This document shows positions 7,584 through 15,499 of a stretch of DNA of 44,757 bases, piece after piece. Position numbers and translations under genes: made by a program. How positions within the stretch are numbered: the stretch's first letter is position 1; each line of letters opens with the position of its first letter. The DNA comes from Siphonobacter sp. SORGH_AS_0500 (GTDB lineage Bacteria; Bacteroidota; Bacteroidia; Cytophagales; Spirosomataceae), in contig NZ_NHPP01000030.1 in the NCBI RefSeq assembly GCF_002838835.1, positions 1 through 44,757 of the forward strand, written 5' to 3'. Under the pieces are notes generated by a model. That model was not told the DNA's origin. It saw nothing but the letters and a program-made list of their open reading frames with translations, and did no database searches.

Positions 7584-7985
7584 ATGTTATTGGCTTCCCT
7601 ACCCTCAGACTTCGCACCCGTTTTGGTGCAATTCCTCGCCGCAGCCGGCTTTATTGGCATGACGATGGTAGCTACGCACCTCCTGACGGGGCGTCGGAAG
7701 ACTACCAGTACAGCTCGAAAAGAAGATCCCTGGGAGTGCGGTATCCCTGTGTATGGCGATGCCCGAACGCCCATTTCTGTAAAATATTTTCTTACCGCTA
7801 TTCTCTTTGTTCTCTTTGATGTAGAGATCATTTTCATGTATCCGTGGGCAGTGAATTTCCTTAAGTTCAAATCCCAGGGAATGGGCATGCTGGTGTTTGG
7901 AGAAATGATTGTCTTCATGTTACTTCTGCTGGCGGGCTTTTATTACGTAATTAAAAAAGGGGTATTAAAGTGGGATCAGGACTAA
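7584..7985 (+). CDS. nuoA: NADH-quinone oxidoreductase subunit A
   Basis: A 133-residue membrane subunit of complex I with three predicted membrane segments (about residues 12-33, 68-90 and 98-120). The TM1-TM2 loop carries DPWECGIP, with the conserved Cys of the NuoA/ND3 quinone-site loop, and TM2 has the acidic FDVEIIF motif. With NuoH and others it links the quinone site to the membrane arm. It is the first gene of the operon; nuoB follows after 39 bp. The length is normal. A second NuoA, at 38194-38658, is distinctly different and has Ser at this loop cysteine. Confidence 0.95.
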   Translation: MLLASLPSDFAPVLVQFLAAAGFIGMTMVATHLLTGRRKTTSTARKEDPWECGIPVYGDARTPISVKYFLTAILFVLFDVEIIFMYPWAVNFLKFKSQGMGMLVFGEMIVFMLLLLAGFYYVIKKGVLKWDQD

Positions 7986-8024
7986 CCTGCATCCTTAGAT
8001 TTACTTTAATCCACATGGAAAATC

Positions 8025-8582
8025 ATGAGCGAAAGACCGAATAATATTAAACTGGTGGATGCTCCTGACGGCTACGGCGGATCGGGTTTCTTTGCCACCT
8101 CTTTTGAAAAAGTAATTGCCCTGGCCCGTAGTAACTCACTCTGGCCGCTTCCCTTTGCTACTTCCTGCTGCGGAATTGAGTTCATGGCAACGATGGGAGC
8201 TACGTACGATCTGGCCCGTTTTGGTTCAGAACGTCCCAGCTTTTCACCCCGTCAGTCGGATATGCTGCTGGTGATGGGTACCATTGCCAAGAAAATGGCT
8301 CCCATTGTTCGGCAAACGTATATCCAGATGGCTGAGCCTCGCTGGGTTATTGCGGTAGGAGCCTGTGCTTCTTCAGGTGGTATTTTTGATACCTATTCCG
8401 TACTTCAGGGTATTGATCGAGTGGTTCCGGTGGACGTATACGTGCCGGGTTGCCCGCCCCGCCCCGAGCAAATTCTGGATGGCGTGATGCAGTTACAGGA
8501 GATCGTAAAAAACGAGCCGCTGCGTCGGCGGGATTCGCCCGAATACCAGGCTTTGCTGGAATCTTACGGAATTATCAAGTAA
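8025..8582 (+). CDS. nuoB: NADH-quinone oxidoreductase subunit B
   Basis: A 185-residue peripheral-arm subunit carrying the terminal [4Fe-4S] cluster N2, which passes electrons to quinone. Ligand cysteines are visible as the adjacent pair C48-C49 (TSCCGIEF), C114 (VGACASSGG) and C143 (VPGCPPRPE). The PRQSDMLLVMGT segment is typical of the family. It differs clearly from the second NuoB at 38655-39197, for example SERPSFSPRQS here against IFPRPSPRQS there, so the two are not a recent duplication. It lies within the nuo operon, 44 bp before nuoC. Confidence 0.95.
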   Translation: MSERPNNIKLVDAPDGYGGSGFFATSFEKVIALARSNSLWPLPFATSCCGIEFMATMGATYDLARFGSERPSFSPRQSDMLLVMGTIAKKMAPIVRQTYIQMAEPRWVIAVGACASSGGIFDTYSVLQGIDRVVPVDVYVPGCPPRPEQILDGVMQLQEIVKNEPLRRRDSPEYQALLESYGIIK

Positions 8583-8626
8583 ACGAAAGGTAGGAATCCG
8601 TTCCTCTTTCTTTCATTCTTTTTGAT

Positions 8627-9127
8627 ATGCTGACTAATCAGGAAATAGCCGACGATCTGCTTTCGCAGTTTGGAGATAAGATTGCTGGATTTGAAGAGCA
8701 CCACGAAATCATGAGTGTCTTTACTACGGTAGAGACGGCCAAACCCATGATTGAGTATCTTTATAAACACCCGACCTTTCAGTTTCAGTACCTGACGGAT
8801 TTGGCGGGCATTCATTACCCTGATAACAAGGGCGGCGAATTAAGTGTGGTTTATCACGTTCATAGCTGGACGAATAACCACCGTCTGATGGTTCGAATCT
8901 TCGTCCCCATCGATGCTCCCGACGTACCAACCCTCGTTGACGTTTATAAATCAGCTAACTGGATGGAACGCGAAGCCTATGATTTCTTCGGAATCAATTT
9001 CGTGGGCCACCCTAACCTGATTCGAATTTTGAACATTGAGGAAATGGATTATTTCCCGATGCGTAAAGAATACCCGCTGGAAGATGCTACCCGGCAGGAT
9101 AAAATCGATGCCCTTTTCGGCAGATAA
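8627..9127 (+). CDS. nuoC: NADH-quinone oxidoreductase subunit C
   Basis: A 166-residue NuoC (30 kDa-type) subunit of the peripheral arm, with no cofactor of its own. The diagnostic stretch is REAYDFFGINFVGHPNL followed by RILNIEEMD and MRKEYPLED near the C terminus. It is separate from NuoD, not fused as in enterobacteria. It ends 13 bp before the nuoD start. A paralogous NuoC with a DLMGIHFEGHPDLRRIL core occurs at 39194-39688. Confidence 0.94.
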   Translation: MLTNQEIADDLLSQFGDKIAGFEEHHEIMSVFTTVETAKPMIEYLYKHPTFQFQYLTDLAGIHYPDNKGGELSVVYHVHSWTNNHRLMVRIFVPIDAPDVPTLVDVYKSANWMEREAYDFFGINFVGHPNLIRILNIEEMDYFPMRKEYPLEDATRQDKIDALFGR

Positions 9128-9140
9128 TGTTCAGAGACAG

Positions 9141-10424
9141 ATGAGCGAAGATATCACCACTCAAAATACGCTTACCCAACGTAACCAGACGGCTGTGATG
9201 GGACCGCAGGTCGGTAACCTAGCCCTGAAAGACGGAGTACCCATTGTTTCGGAAGATGGTCGCGAATTAACGACGCTGAACCTCGGCCCGACGCACCCCT
9301 CCACCCACGGTATTTTCCAGAACATCCTGACCATGGATGGGGAAAAGATCGTTTCAGGCGTGCCAACGATTGGCTATATCCACCGGGCGTTTGAGAAAAT
9401 TGCCGAACGCCGTCCGCTGTATCAGATTACGACGCTGACGGACCGGATGAATTACTGCTCCAGCCCAATTAATAACATGGGCTGGCACATGACGGTCGAG
9501 AAGTTACTCGGCATTGAAGTGCCCAAACGGGCTCAGTACATCCGGGTAATTATGATGGAACTCGCCCGCATTGCCGATCACCTGATCTGTAACTCCATTC
9601 TGGGTGTAGACTCAGGGGCCTTCACGGGTTTCCTTTACGTCATGCAGAAACGCGAGGAGATTTACGAGATCTACGAAGAAATGTGCGGGGCCCGTCTCAC
9701 GACAAACATGGGTCGTTTTGGGGGCATGGAGCGTGACCTTTCGAAAGAAGCCATTCGTAAAATCCGGGAGTTCATTCAATCCTTCCCACCCGTGATGCAG
9801 GAGTTTGAAAAAATGCTGAACCGGAACCGGATTTTCATTGATCGTACCGTAGGCGTTGGTCCTGTTTCACAGGAAATGGCTTTGCAATACGGCTTCAGTG
9901 GTCCTAATCTTCGGGCTGCCGGTATTGATTATGATGTTCGGGTCATGAACCCCTACTCTTCGTATCAGGATTTTGAGTTTGATATCCCCGTAGGTTATAC
10001 CGGCGATACGTATGACCGTTTCATGGTGCGTAACGGTGAAATCTGGGAAAGCTTCAAGATTATTAAACAGGCCATCGAGAATTTACCAGAAGGCCCCTTC
10101 CACGCCGATGCTCCCGAGTTTTACTTACCTCCCAAGCAGGAAGTATATCGAAACATGGAAGCCCTCATTTATCACTTCAAAATTGTGATGGGTGAAATCC
10201 CAATTCCGGTCGGCGAGGTATACCATGCGGTAGAAGGCGGTAATGGTGAGTTAGGTTTTCACCTGATTTCGGACGGTGGCCGTAGCCCGTATCGACTGAA
10301 AATGAGACGTCCCTGTTTCATTTTTTATCAGGCCTACCCCGAGATGTGTAAGGGAGTGACCCTTTCCGATGCCATTATCATCATGAGTAGTATGAACGTT
10401 ATTGCTGGTGAATTAGACGCGTAA
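9141..10424 (+). CDS. nuoD: NADH-quinone oxidoreductase subunit D
   Basis: A 427-residue NuoD (49 kDa-type) subunit forming the quinone-binding pocket with NuoB. Recognised from LNLGPTHPSTHGI near residue 50, then RMNYCSSPINNMGW and the C-terminal DGGRSPYRLKMR. The start at 9141 (MSEDITTQN) was chosen because an upstream start at 9036 would overlap most of the end of nuoC. An N-terminal extension of about 40 residues precedes the conserved core. nuoE begins 4 bp after the stop, so the two are translationally close. I see no second NuoD in the window to pair with the second NuoABC. Confidence 0.95.
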   Translation: MSEDITTQNTLTQRNQTAVMGPQVGNLALKDGVPIVSEDGRELTTLNLGPTHPSTHGIFQNILTMDGEKIVSGVPTIGYIHRAFEKIAERRPLYQITTLTDRMNYCSSPINNMGWHMTVEKLLGIEVPKRAQYIRVIMMELARIADHLICNSILGVDSGAFTGFLYVMQKREEIYEIYEEMCGARLTTNMGRFGGMERDLSKEAIRKIREFIQSFPPVMQEFEKMLNRNRIFIDRTVGVGPVSQEMALQYGFSGPNLRAAGIDYDVRVMNPYSSYQDFEFDIPVGYTGDTYDRFMVRNGEIWESFKIIKQAIENLPEGPFHADAPEFYLPPKQEVYRNMEALIYHFKIVMGEIPIPVGEVYHAVEGGNGELGFHLISDGGRSPYRLKMRRPCFIFYQAYPEMCKGVTLSDAIIIMSSMNVIAGELDA

Positions 10425-10428
10425 GATT

Positions 10429-10932
10429 ATGATTGAAACCTCCGATAAACCTCGCATAGAATTTACCCCCGAGCGTCTGGAACGGGCGAAGGAACTCCTT
10501 ACGCATTACCCTGAAGGTCGTCAGAAATCGGCCTTACTTCCCCTACTCCATTTGTTACAGGAGCAAGAAGGCTGGACACCCACCGAAGGCATGGACTACA
10601 TCGCTGAATTTCTGGGTATTCAACCCATTGAAGTATACGAGGTAGCCACTTTCTATACCATGTATCACCTCGACCCCGTCGGTAAGCATGTCATTGAATA
10701 CTGCCGGACGGGGCCGTGTATGCTCATGGGAGGCGAGGAAGTCTACGCTCACCTCAAACAGAAAATCGGTGCTCAGGACGGTGAAACATCGGCGGATCAA
10801 CTTTTCACCATTAAGCCCGTCGAATGTTTGGCGGCTTGCGGCTGGGGCCCCTGCTTTCAGATTCGTGAAAAATACTACACGCACCTGACCATCGAAAAAG
10901 TAGACGAAATCATTGATGAACTCAGAAAGTAG
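10429..10932 (+). CDS. nuoE: NADH-quinone oxidoreductase subunit E
   Basis: A 167-residue thioredoxin-fold subunit with the [2Fe-2S] cluster N1a of the NADH-oxidising module. The four ligands are C92 and C97 (CRTGPC) and C133 and C137 (CLAAC). The N-terminal helical part contains LLPLLHLLQEQEGW, a family signature. It partners NuoF, whose gene follows after an 80-bp gap almost filled by an imperfect long inverted repeat. Confidence 0.95.
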   Translation: MIETSDKPRIEFTPERLERAKELLTHYPEGRQKSALLPLLHLLQEQEGWTPTEGMDYIAEFLGIQPIEVYEVATFYTMYHLDPVGKHVIEYCRTGPCMLMGGEEVYAHLKQKIGAQDGETSADQLFTIKPVECLAACGWGPCFQIREKYYTHLTIEKVDEIIDELRK

Positions 10933-10998
10933 TTTTCAGTCTTCAGTTGTCTGTTTTCAGTGCATACTGATATAACTAACAACTGAAAACCGAAAACT
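10931..10998 (+). repeat. Low-complexity inverted repeat between nuoE and nuoF
   Basis: Positions 10931-10950 and 10979-10998 are inverted copies matching at 18 of 20 bases, built from AGTTTTCAGT-like units, with a 28-nt loop. It starts at the nuoE stop and ends 14 bp before the nuoF ATG. Three similar structures occur further down the operon. Confidence 0.8.
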
Positions 10999-11012
10999 GG
11001 AAACTATGAAAT

Positions 11013-12362
11013 ATGACTAGCGAGCGTCCTAAAATACTTACGGATAAAACCCATATTCCGGGAATTGAGACCTTTGACGTATACCGCAAAAACGGTGGGT
11101 ATACCGCCGTGGAAAAAGCCCTGAAAACCATGACCCCCGACGAAGTGGTGGAAGAGGTGAAAAAATCGGGCGTTCGCGGTCGCGGAGGGGCAGGGTTCCC
11201 GATGGGGATGAAGTGGTCATTCCTGGCCAAACCCGAAGGCGTTCCCCGTTACCTGGTTTGTAACGGTGACGAATCCGAACCCGGCACGTTCAAGGATCAC
11301 TGGTTAATGAAAACCATTCCTCACTTGTTAATCGAAGGAATGATCGTTTCCAGTTATGCTCTGGGTGCCAATACGAGTTACATCTACGTTCGCGGGGAGT
11401 TAATGTACGTAGTTCGTATTTTGGAACAAGCCATTGCGGAAGCAAAAGCAGCCGGCTTTCTGGGTAAAAACATCCTTGGTTCCGGCTACGATCTGGAGTT
11501 GTACGTACAACCCGGTGGCGGAGCTTACATCTGTGGCGAAGAAACTGCTCTACTGGAATCGTTGGAAGGAAAACGCGGGAATCCCCGTAATAAACCTCCT
11601 TTCCCTGCCGTCAAGGGTTTATACCAATGCCCAACGGTAGTAAATAACGTAGAGTCAATTTCTACAACTTCCTGGATTGTCAACAACGGGGGCGATGCCT
11701 ACGCAGCCATCGGTATTGGCCGATCAACGGGAACAAAACTAATTTCTGCGTCCGGTCACCTGAAAAAACCCGGCGTTTATGAAATTCCTTTGGGCTTACC
11801 CGTTCAGGAATTCATCTACTCGGACGAATGGTGTGGCGGCATTCGGGATGGTCATCATTTGAAAGCCGTCGTGGCCGGAGGTTCTTCCGTCCCTATTCTT
11901 CCTGCGGCCATGTTATTAAAAACGGCCAACGGCGAAGATCGACTCATGTCTTATGAATCGCTTTCGGATGGTGGATTTGCCACGGGTACCATGATGGGTT
12001 CGGGCGGATTCATTGCCATGGACGAAACGGCATGTATCGTAAAAAATACCTGGAATTTCTCCCGCTTCTATCACCACGAATCCTGCGGACAATGTTCCCC
12101 CTGCCGTGAAGGAACTGGCTGGATGGAGAAAGTATTACACCGCATCGAACACGGTCACGGCTCCATGCACGACATTGACTTGCTGGTCGACGTAGCTAAA
12201 AAAATAGAAGGAAATACCATTTGTCCCTTAGGGGATGCGGCAGCCTGGCCCGTAGCCTCGGCGATTCGCCACTTCCGGGATGAGTTCGAATGGCACATTA
12301 CCCATCCCCAGGAAGCCACTCGCCCCGGAGGCATCTATAAAGGACACATGGAACTGGTTTAA
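11013..12362 (+). CDS. nuoF: NADH-quinone oxidoreductase subunit F
   Basis: A 449-residue NuoF, the NADH- and FMN-binding subunit that starts electron transfer in complex I. The Rossmann-like FMN/NADH part shows GVRGRGGAGFPMGMKW (about residues 52-68) and CNGDESEPGTFKDH; GGGAYICGEETALL follows. The N3 [4Fe-4S] ligands are in ESCGQCSPCREGTGW and in the later ICPLGD. The length is standard. The ATG at 11013 follows the right arm of the E/F inverted repeat. The next intergenic region (133 bp) has another inverted repeat before the NuoG-like gene. Confidence 0.95.
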   Translation: MTSERPKILTDKTHIPGIETFDVYRKNGGYTAVEKALKTMTPDEVVEEVKKSGVRGRGGAGFPMGMKWSFLAKPEGVPRYLVCNGDESEPGTFKDHWLMKTIPHLLIEGMIVSSYALGANTSYIYVRGELMYVVRILEQAIAEAKAAGFLGKNILGSGYDLELYVQPGGGAYICGEETALLESLEGKRGNPRNKPPFPAVKGLYQCPTVVNNVESISTTSWIVNNGGDAYAAIGIGRSTGTKLISASGHLKKPGVYEIPLGLPVQEFIYSDEWCGGIRDGHHLKAVVAGGSSVPILPAAMLLKTANGEDRLMSYESLSDGGFATGTMMGSGGFIAMDETACIVKNTWNFSRFYHHESCGQCSPCREGTGWMEKVLHRIEHGHGSMHDIDLLVDVAKKIEGNTICPLGDAAAWPVASAIRHFRDEFEWHITHPQEATRPGGIYKGHMELV

Positions 12363-12368
12363 TGAGTG

Positions 12369-12486
12369 AATTTTGAATGATAGAATGATTGAATAACTCA
12401 TTCTATCTCAATCTAATAATGATGAATATATAGAACTTGACTGGTGATTTAGATTCACTCATTCTATCATTCACTCATTCAAAATT
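12369..12486 (+). repeat. Long inverted repeat between nuoF and the nuoG-like gene
   Basis: AATTTTGAATGA (12369-12380) pairs with TCATTCAAAATT (12475-12486). The stem continues inward after an 8-nt bulge through TAGAATGA-type units, so almost the whole 133-bp gap is palindromic and built from GAATGA-like repeats. The unit differs from those in the other nuo gaps. Confidence 0.75.
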
Positions 12487-12495
12487 GTAATAGAC

Positions 12496-13596
12496 ATGAA
12501 AGTTACGATTGATAATATTACGATTGAGGTTGAACCTGGAACTACCATTCTTCAGGCAGCTCGTAAAATTGGCCCGGAGGTAGCCCCGCCTGCCATGTGT
12601 TATTACGAGCCCTTGAAAGCTTCGGGAGGTAAATGCCGGGCCTGTCTGGTGAAGGTCACGGCGGGTTCTGAAAAAGACCCTCGTCCGATGCCCAAGCTGG
12701 TTCCTTCCTGTATCACGCAGGTTCAGGATGGTATGATCGTTGAAAATACGGTTAACGAACAGGTGCTGGAGACTCGTAAAGGAATTGTTGAGTTCCTGTT
12801 GCTTAACCACCCGCTCGATTGCCCCATTTGCGATCAAGCGGGCGAATGCCATTTGCAGGATTTTTCCTTCCAGCATGGGGTACAGCAAACCCGTTACGAA
12901 GAGGAACGCCGCACGTTCGAAAAACAGGATCTAGGTCCGAATATTCAGTTACACATGACCCGGTGCATCCTTTGCTACCGTTGTGTGTTTACGGCCGATC
13001 AGATTACGGGCAAACGCGTTCATGGCGTACTAAACCGGGGCGATCACGCAGAGATTTCAACGTATATCGAAAAAGCCATTGATAATGATTTTTCGGGGAA
13101 TGTTATTGACGTTTGTCCGGTAGGTGCCTTAACTGATAAAACGTATCGCTTCAAAAATCGGGTCTGGTTTACTAAACCCGTGGATGCTCACTGCGATTGC
13201 GAGAAATGCTCGGGTAAAGTCACGCTCTGGTATCGCGGTGACGAAGTAATCCGGGTAACGGCTCGGAAGAATCAGTGGGGTGAAGTACTGGACTTTATCT
13301 GCAACACCTGCCGCTTTGAACGTAAAAATACAGCGGACTGGACCATTGAAGGTCCAACCAAAGTAGCCCGTCATTCGGTCATATCAGCGAATAAATACGG
13401 AGCGAATAAGATTGTTCCCGAGTTTGCCCGCCGACTGGCCGCCTCGCAGTATAAAGACGTACACGAAGGTCGGGACACCAGTCAATTAACGATCAAACAG
13501 TTACCCGAAGAACGGTTCAAGCAACTCATTCCACCCGCCGGCGAATCAGCCGTAGCAGGCATCCGTTCTATCCAAAACTGGGCAGAAGACAAGTAA
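12496..13596 (+). CDS. nuoG: NuoG-like iron-sulfur subunit of complex I (N-terminal module only)
   Basis: 366 residues, corresponding to the iron-sulfur N-terminal part of NuoG. The N1b [2Fe-2S] ligands are C35, C47, C50 and C72. The N5 ligands are H105, C109, C112 and C118 (NHPLDCPIC), and the N4 ligands are C157, C160, C163 and C207. A further group, C233, C235 and C238 with C269 and C272, suggests another cluster in the small Fe4S4 domain. The large molybdopterin-oxidoreductase-like domain of classical NuoG (usually about 900 residues in total) is absent. I believe this short form is normal in Bacteroidota rather than a truncation, since the gene ends cleanly and nuoH follows. Confidence 0.9.
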   Translation: MKVTIDNITIEVEPGTTILQAARKIGPEVAPPAMCYYEPLKASGGKCRACLVKVTAGSEKDPRPMPKLVPSCITQVQDGMIVENTVNEQVLETRKGIVEFLLLNHPLDCPICDQAGECHLQDFSFQHGVQQTRYEEERRTFEKQDLGPNIQLHMTRCILCYRCVFTADQITGKRVHGVLNRGDHAEISTYIEKAIDNDFSGNVIDVCPVGALTDKTYRFKNRVWFTKPVDAHCDCEKCSGKVTLWYRGDEVIRVTARKNQWGEVLDFICNTCRFERKNTADWTIEGPTKVARHSVISANKYGANKIVPEFARRLAASQYKDVHEGRDTSQLTIKQLPEERFKQLIPPAGESAVAGIRSIQNWAEDK

Positions 13597-13599
13597 GAT

Positions 13600-13693
13600 G
13601 TTTTGAGTTGAGAGTTTAGGGTTTTGAGTTACCAGTAGCATTTCACAACTGAATAAACGCAAAACTCCAAACTAAAAACTCTAAACTCCAAAC
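13600..13693 (+). repeat. Long inverted repeat between nuoG-like and nuoH
   Basis: Arms 13600-13630 and 13663-13693 match at 25 of 31 positions when one is reversed. They consist of GTTTTGAGTT/GAGTTTAGGG-type units. The structure begins 3 bp after the nuoG-like stop and ends 10 bp before the nuoH ATG. Confidence 0.8.
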
Positions 13694-13703
13694 CTAAATA
13701 CTG

Positions 13704-14852
13704 ATGGACATATTCTGGATTAAAGCAATTATTGTTCTAGTCATCTTTGGGCTTTCGCTCGTGGTGGCGATGTACTCTACCTGGGCCGAACGGAAAGTAG
13801 CCGGGTATATGCAGGATCGGCCCGGTCCGAACCGAGCTGGATGGGGCGGCTTATTACAACCGCTGGCCGATGCTGGAAAAATGTTCTTCAAAGAAGACTT
13901 CATTCCCGCTCAGGCCAATAAATGGCTTTTCATCGCTGGCCCCTGTCTGGCGATGCTCACGGCTTTATTATCTTCTGCCGTTGTTCCCTTTGGCGATACC
14001 ATCATCGTGGGTTCAGACGAAGTACAGGTGCAGGGCATTGAGGTTAATATTGGAATTCTCTGGGTTTTCGGAATCGTTTCGCTGGGCGTTTACGGCGTAA
14101 TGGTCGGAGGCTGGGCTTCCAATAACAAATTCTCCCTGCTTGGTGCCATTCGTGCGGCTTCTCAAAACATTAGCTATGAGTTGGCTATGGGTTTGTCCCT
14201 CATTGCAATCATCATGATGACGGGCAGTCTGTCGGTGCGTGACATTATCAATACCCAGCACGGCGGTTCCTGGAATTTGTTGTATCAGCCACTGGGCTTC
14301 ATCATTTTCCTGACCTGTGCCTTTGCGGAATGTAACCGTACGCCCTTCGACTTACCCGAATGCGAGGCCGAATTGATTGGGGGGTATCACACCGAATATT
14401 CGTCGATGAAACTAGGATTCTACCTTTTCGCCGAATACATCAACATGTTCGTGTCCTCCTGCGTGGTTTCAGCCCTTTACTTTGGCGGATTTAATTATCC
14501 CTTCATGGACAAAGTAGCGGAAGCTTTAGGTACTGATGCTACAGGGCATAACATTGCCACCGCCATTGGCTTCGGCGTGTTCTTTGCCAAAGCTCTGTTC
14601 TTCGTTTTCTTCTTCATGTGGGTTCGCTGGACCCTGCCCCGTTTCCGTTACGATCAGTTAATGAATCTGGGCTGGAAGAGTTTGATTCCCTTAGCGATTC
14701 TAAACATCGTTGTTACCGGCATCGGGCTTATGTTCGAAATCCGCTGGTTTAGCTGGGTGGCCGTTATTTTAATTGTTGGCGTAGCCCTTGTTCAGGCTGC
14801 CCTGAAACCCAAAGCCGCCCGAGGCATCCTCGAAGCCGCTCCCGTAAGATAA
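13704..14852 (+). CDS. nuoH: NADH-quinone oxidoreductase subunit H
   Basis: A 382-residue membrane subunit joining the peripheral and membrane arms and lining the quinone tunnel. It has about eight membrane segments. Recognised from AERKVAGYMQDRPGPNRAGW near the N terminus, then FAECNRTPFDLPECEAELI and the C-terminal WTLPRFRYDQLMNLGWK. The start ATG at 13704 follows an inverted repeat. It is slightly longer than the E. coli protein. nuoI follows after an 87-bp gap occupied by another inverted repeat. Confidence 0.95.
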   Translation: MDIFWIKAIIVLVIFGLSLVVAMYSTWAERKVAGYMQDRPGPNRAGWGGLLQPLADAGKMFFKEDFIPAQANKWLFIAGPCLAMLTALLSSAVVPFGDTIIVGSDEVQVQGIEVNIGILWVFGIVSLGVYGVMVGGWASNNKFSLLGAIRAASQNISYELAMGLSLIAIIMMTGSLSVRDIINTQHGGSWNLLYQPLGFIIFLTCAFAECNRTPFDLPECEAELIGGYHTEYSSMKLGFYLFAEYINMFVSSCVVSALYFGGFNYPFMDKVAEALGTDATGHNIATAIGFGVFFAKALFFVFFFMWVRWTLPRFRYDQLMNLGWKSLIPLAILNIVVTGIGLMFEIRWFSWVAVILIVGVALVQAALKPKAARGILEAAPVR

Positions 14853-14864
14853 GATGAGTTTAGC

Positions 14865-14928
14865 GTTTTGGGTTTAGGGTTTTAAGTTTTGTACTCTGAA
14901 ATCCAACTCAAAACCCTAAACTCAAAAC
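14865..14928 (+). repeat. Long inverted repeat between nuoH and nuoI
   Basis: Arms 14865-14888 and 14905-14928 are inverted copies with only two mismatches in 24 bases (GTTTTG, GTTTAGGG, TTTT-AGTT units), with a 16-nt loop; weaker pairing extends outward. The right side reaches to the nuoI start. Confidence 0.85.
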
Positions 14929-14939
14929 TCAAAACTCCA

Positions 14940-15392
14940 ATGCAATTAACCAATAGATCCAAGAAAATTGACAAGAGCGAGATGTCGCTGGCGGAGCGGA
15001 TGTATCTTCCGGCGATTGCCAGTGGGATGGCTATTACGCTCAAGCACTTTTTCAAGAAAAAACCGACGATTAACTACCCCGAGCAAAAGCGTTACCTCGG
15101 CCCCGTTTTTCGCGGACATCATATTCTGAAAAAAGATGAAGCCGGTCGGGAACGCTGTACCGCCTGCGGACTTTGTGCCGTAGCCTGCCCAGCTGAAGCT
15201 ATTTCGATGGTAGCTGCCGAACGTAAATCAGGGGAAGAGCATCTGTATCGGGAAGAGAAATACGCCGCTGTGTATGAGATTAACATGCTGCGTTGTATCT
15301 TCTGCGGTTTCTGCGAAGAAGCCTGCCCCAAACAGGCCATTTACCTTCGCCACGATGAGTTTGTCCCCGTTTTCATGTCACGTGAGAGGTGA
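14940..15392 (+). CDS. nuoI: NADH-quinone oxidoreductase subunit I, C-terminus lost by frameshift
   Basis: A ferredoxin-like subunit carrying clusters N6a and N6b. Two CxxCxxCxxxCP motifs are visible: C73, C76, C79, C83 and C119, C122, C125, C129. The start at 14940 avoids placing the first 17 codons inside the H/I inverted repeat. The frame stops at 15392 after 150 residues, but another frame continues at once with VIYGKDKLVENMDKRYLR and a stop at 15455-15457, which looks like the normal NuoI end. One added base in GAGAGG (15384-15389) would give SREEVIYGKD and a protein of about 172 residues. So there is either a real C-terminal truncation or a one-base sequencing loss; both cluster motifs are intact either way. 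Confidence 0.9.
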   Translation: MQLTNRSKKIDKSEMSLAERMYLPAIASGMAITLKHFFKKKPTINYPEQKRYLGPVFRGHHILKKDEAGRERCTACGLCAVACPAEAISMVAAERKSGEEHLYREEKYAAVYEINMLRCIFCGFCEEACPKQAIYLRHDEFVPVFMSRER

Positions 15393-15499
15393 TTTACGGC
15401 AAGGACAAGCTCGTAGAAAACATGGATAAACGTTACCTCCGCGAAGGCTGGAAGTAATGAATCCAGATTTGCTTTTTCAAAACTGACCTTTATTAGTTT

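Noticed and set aside
7451..7918. Minus-strand open frame of 155 codons over the nuoA start
   Set aside because: Antisense to nuoA, with no family features; typical shadow frame of a GC-richer gene.
9036..9140. Upstream extension of nuoD
   Set aside because: It would overlap the conserved end of nuoC by about 90 bp and adds residues unlike NuoD; the ATG at 9141 fits better.
10931..14928. Nuo intergenic repeats as a CRISPR array or insertion-sequence ends
   Set aside because: There are no regular direct repeats with unique spacers, no transposase gene and no target duplications; the units are palindromic and differ between gaps.
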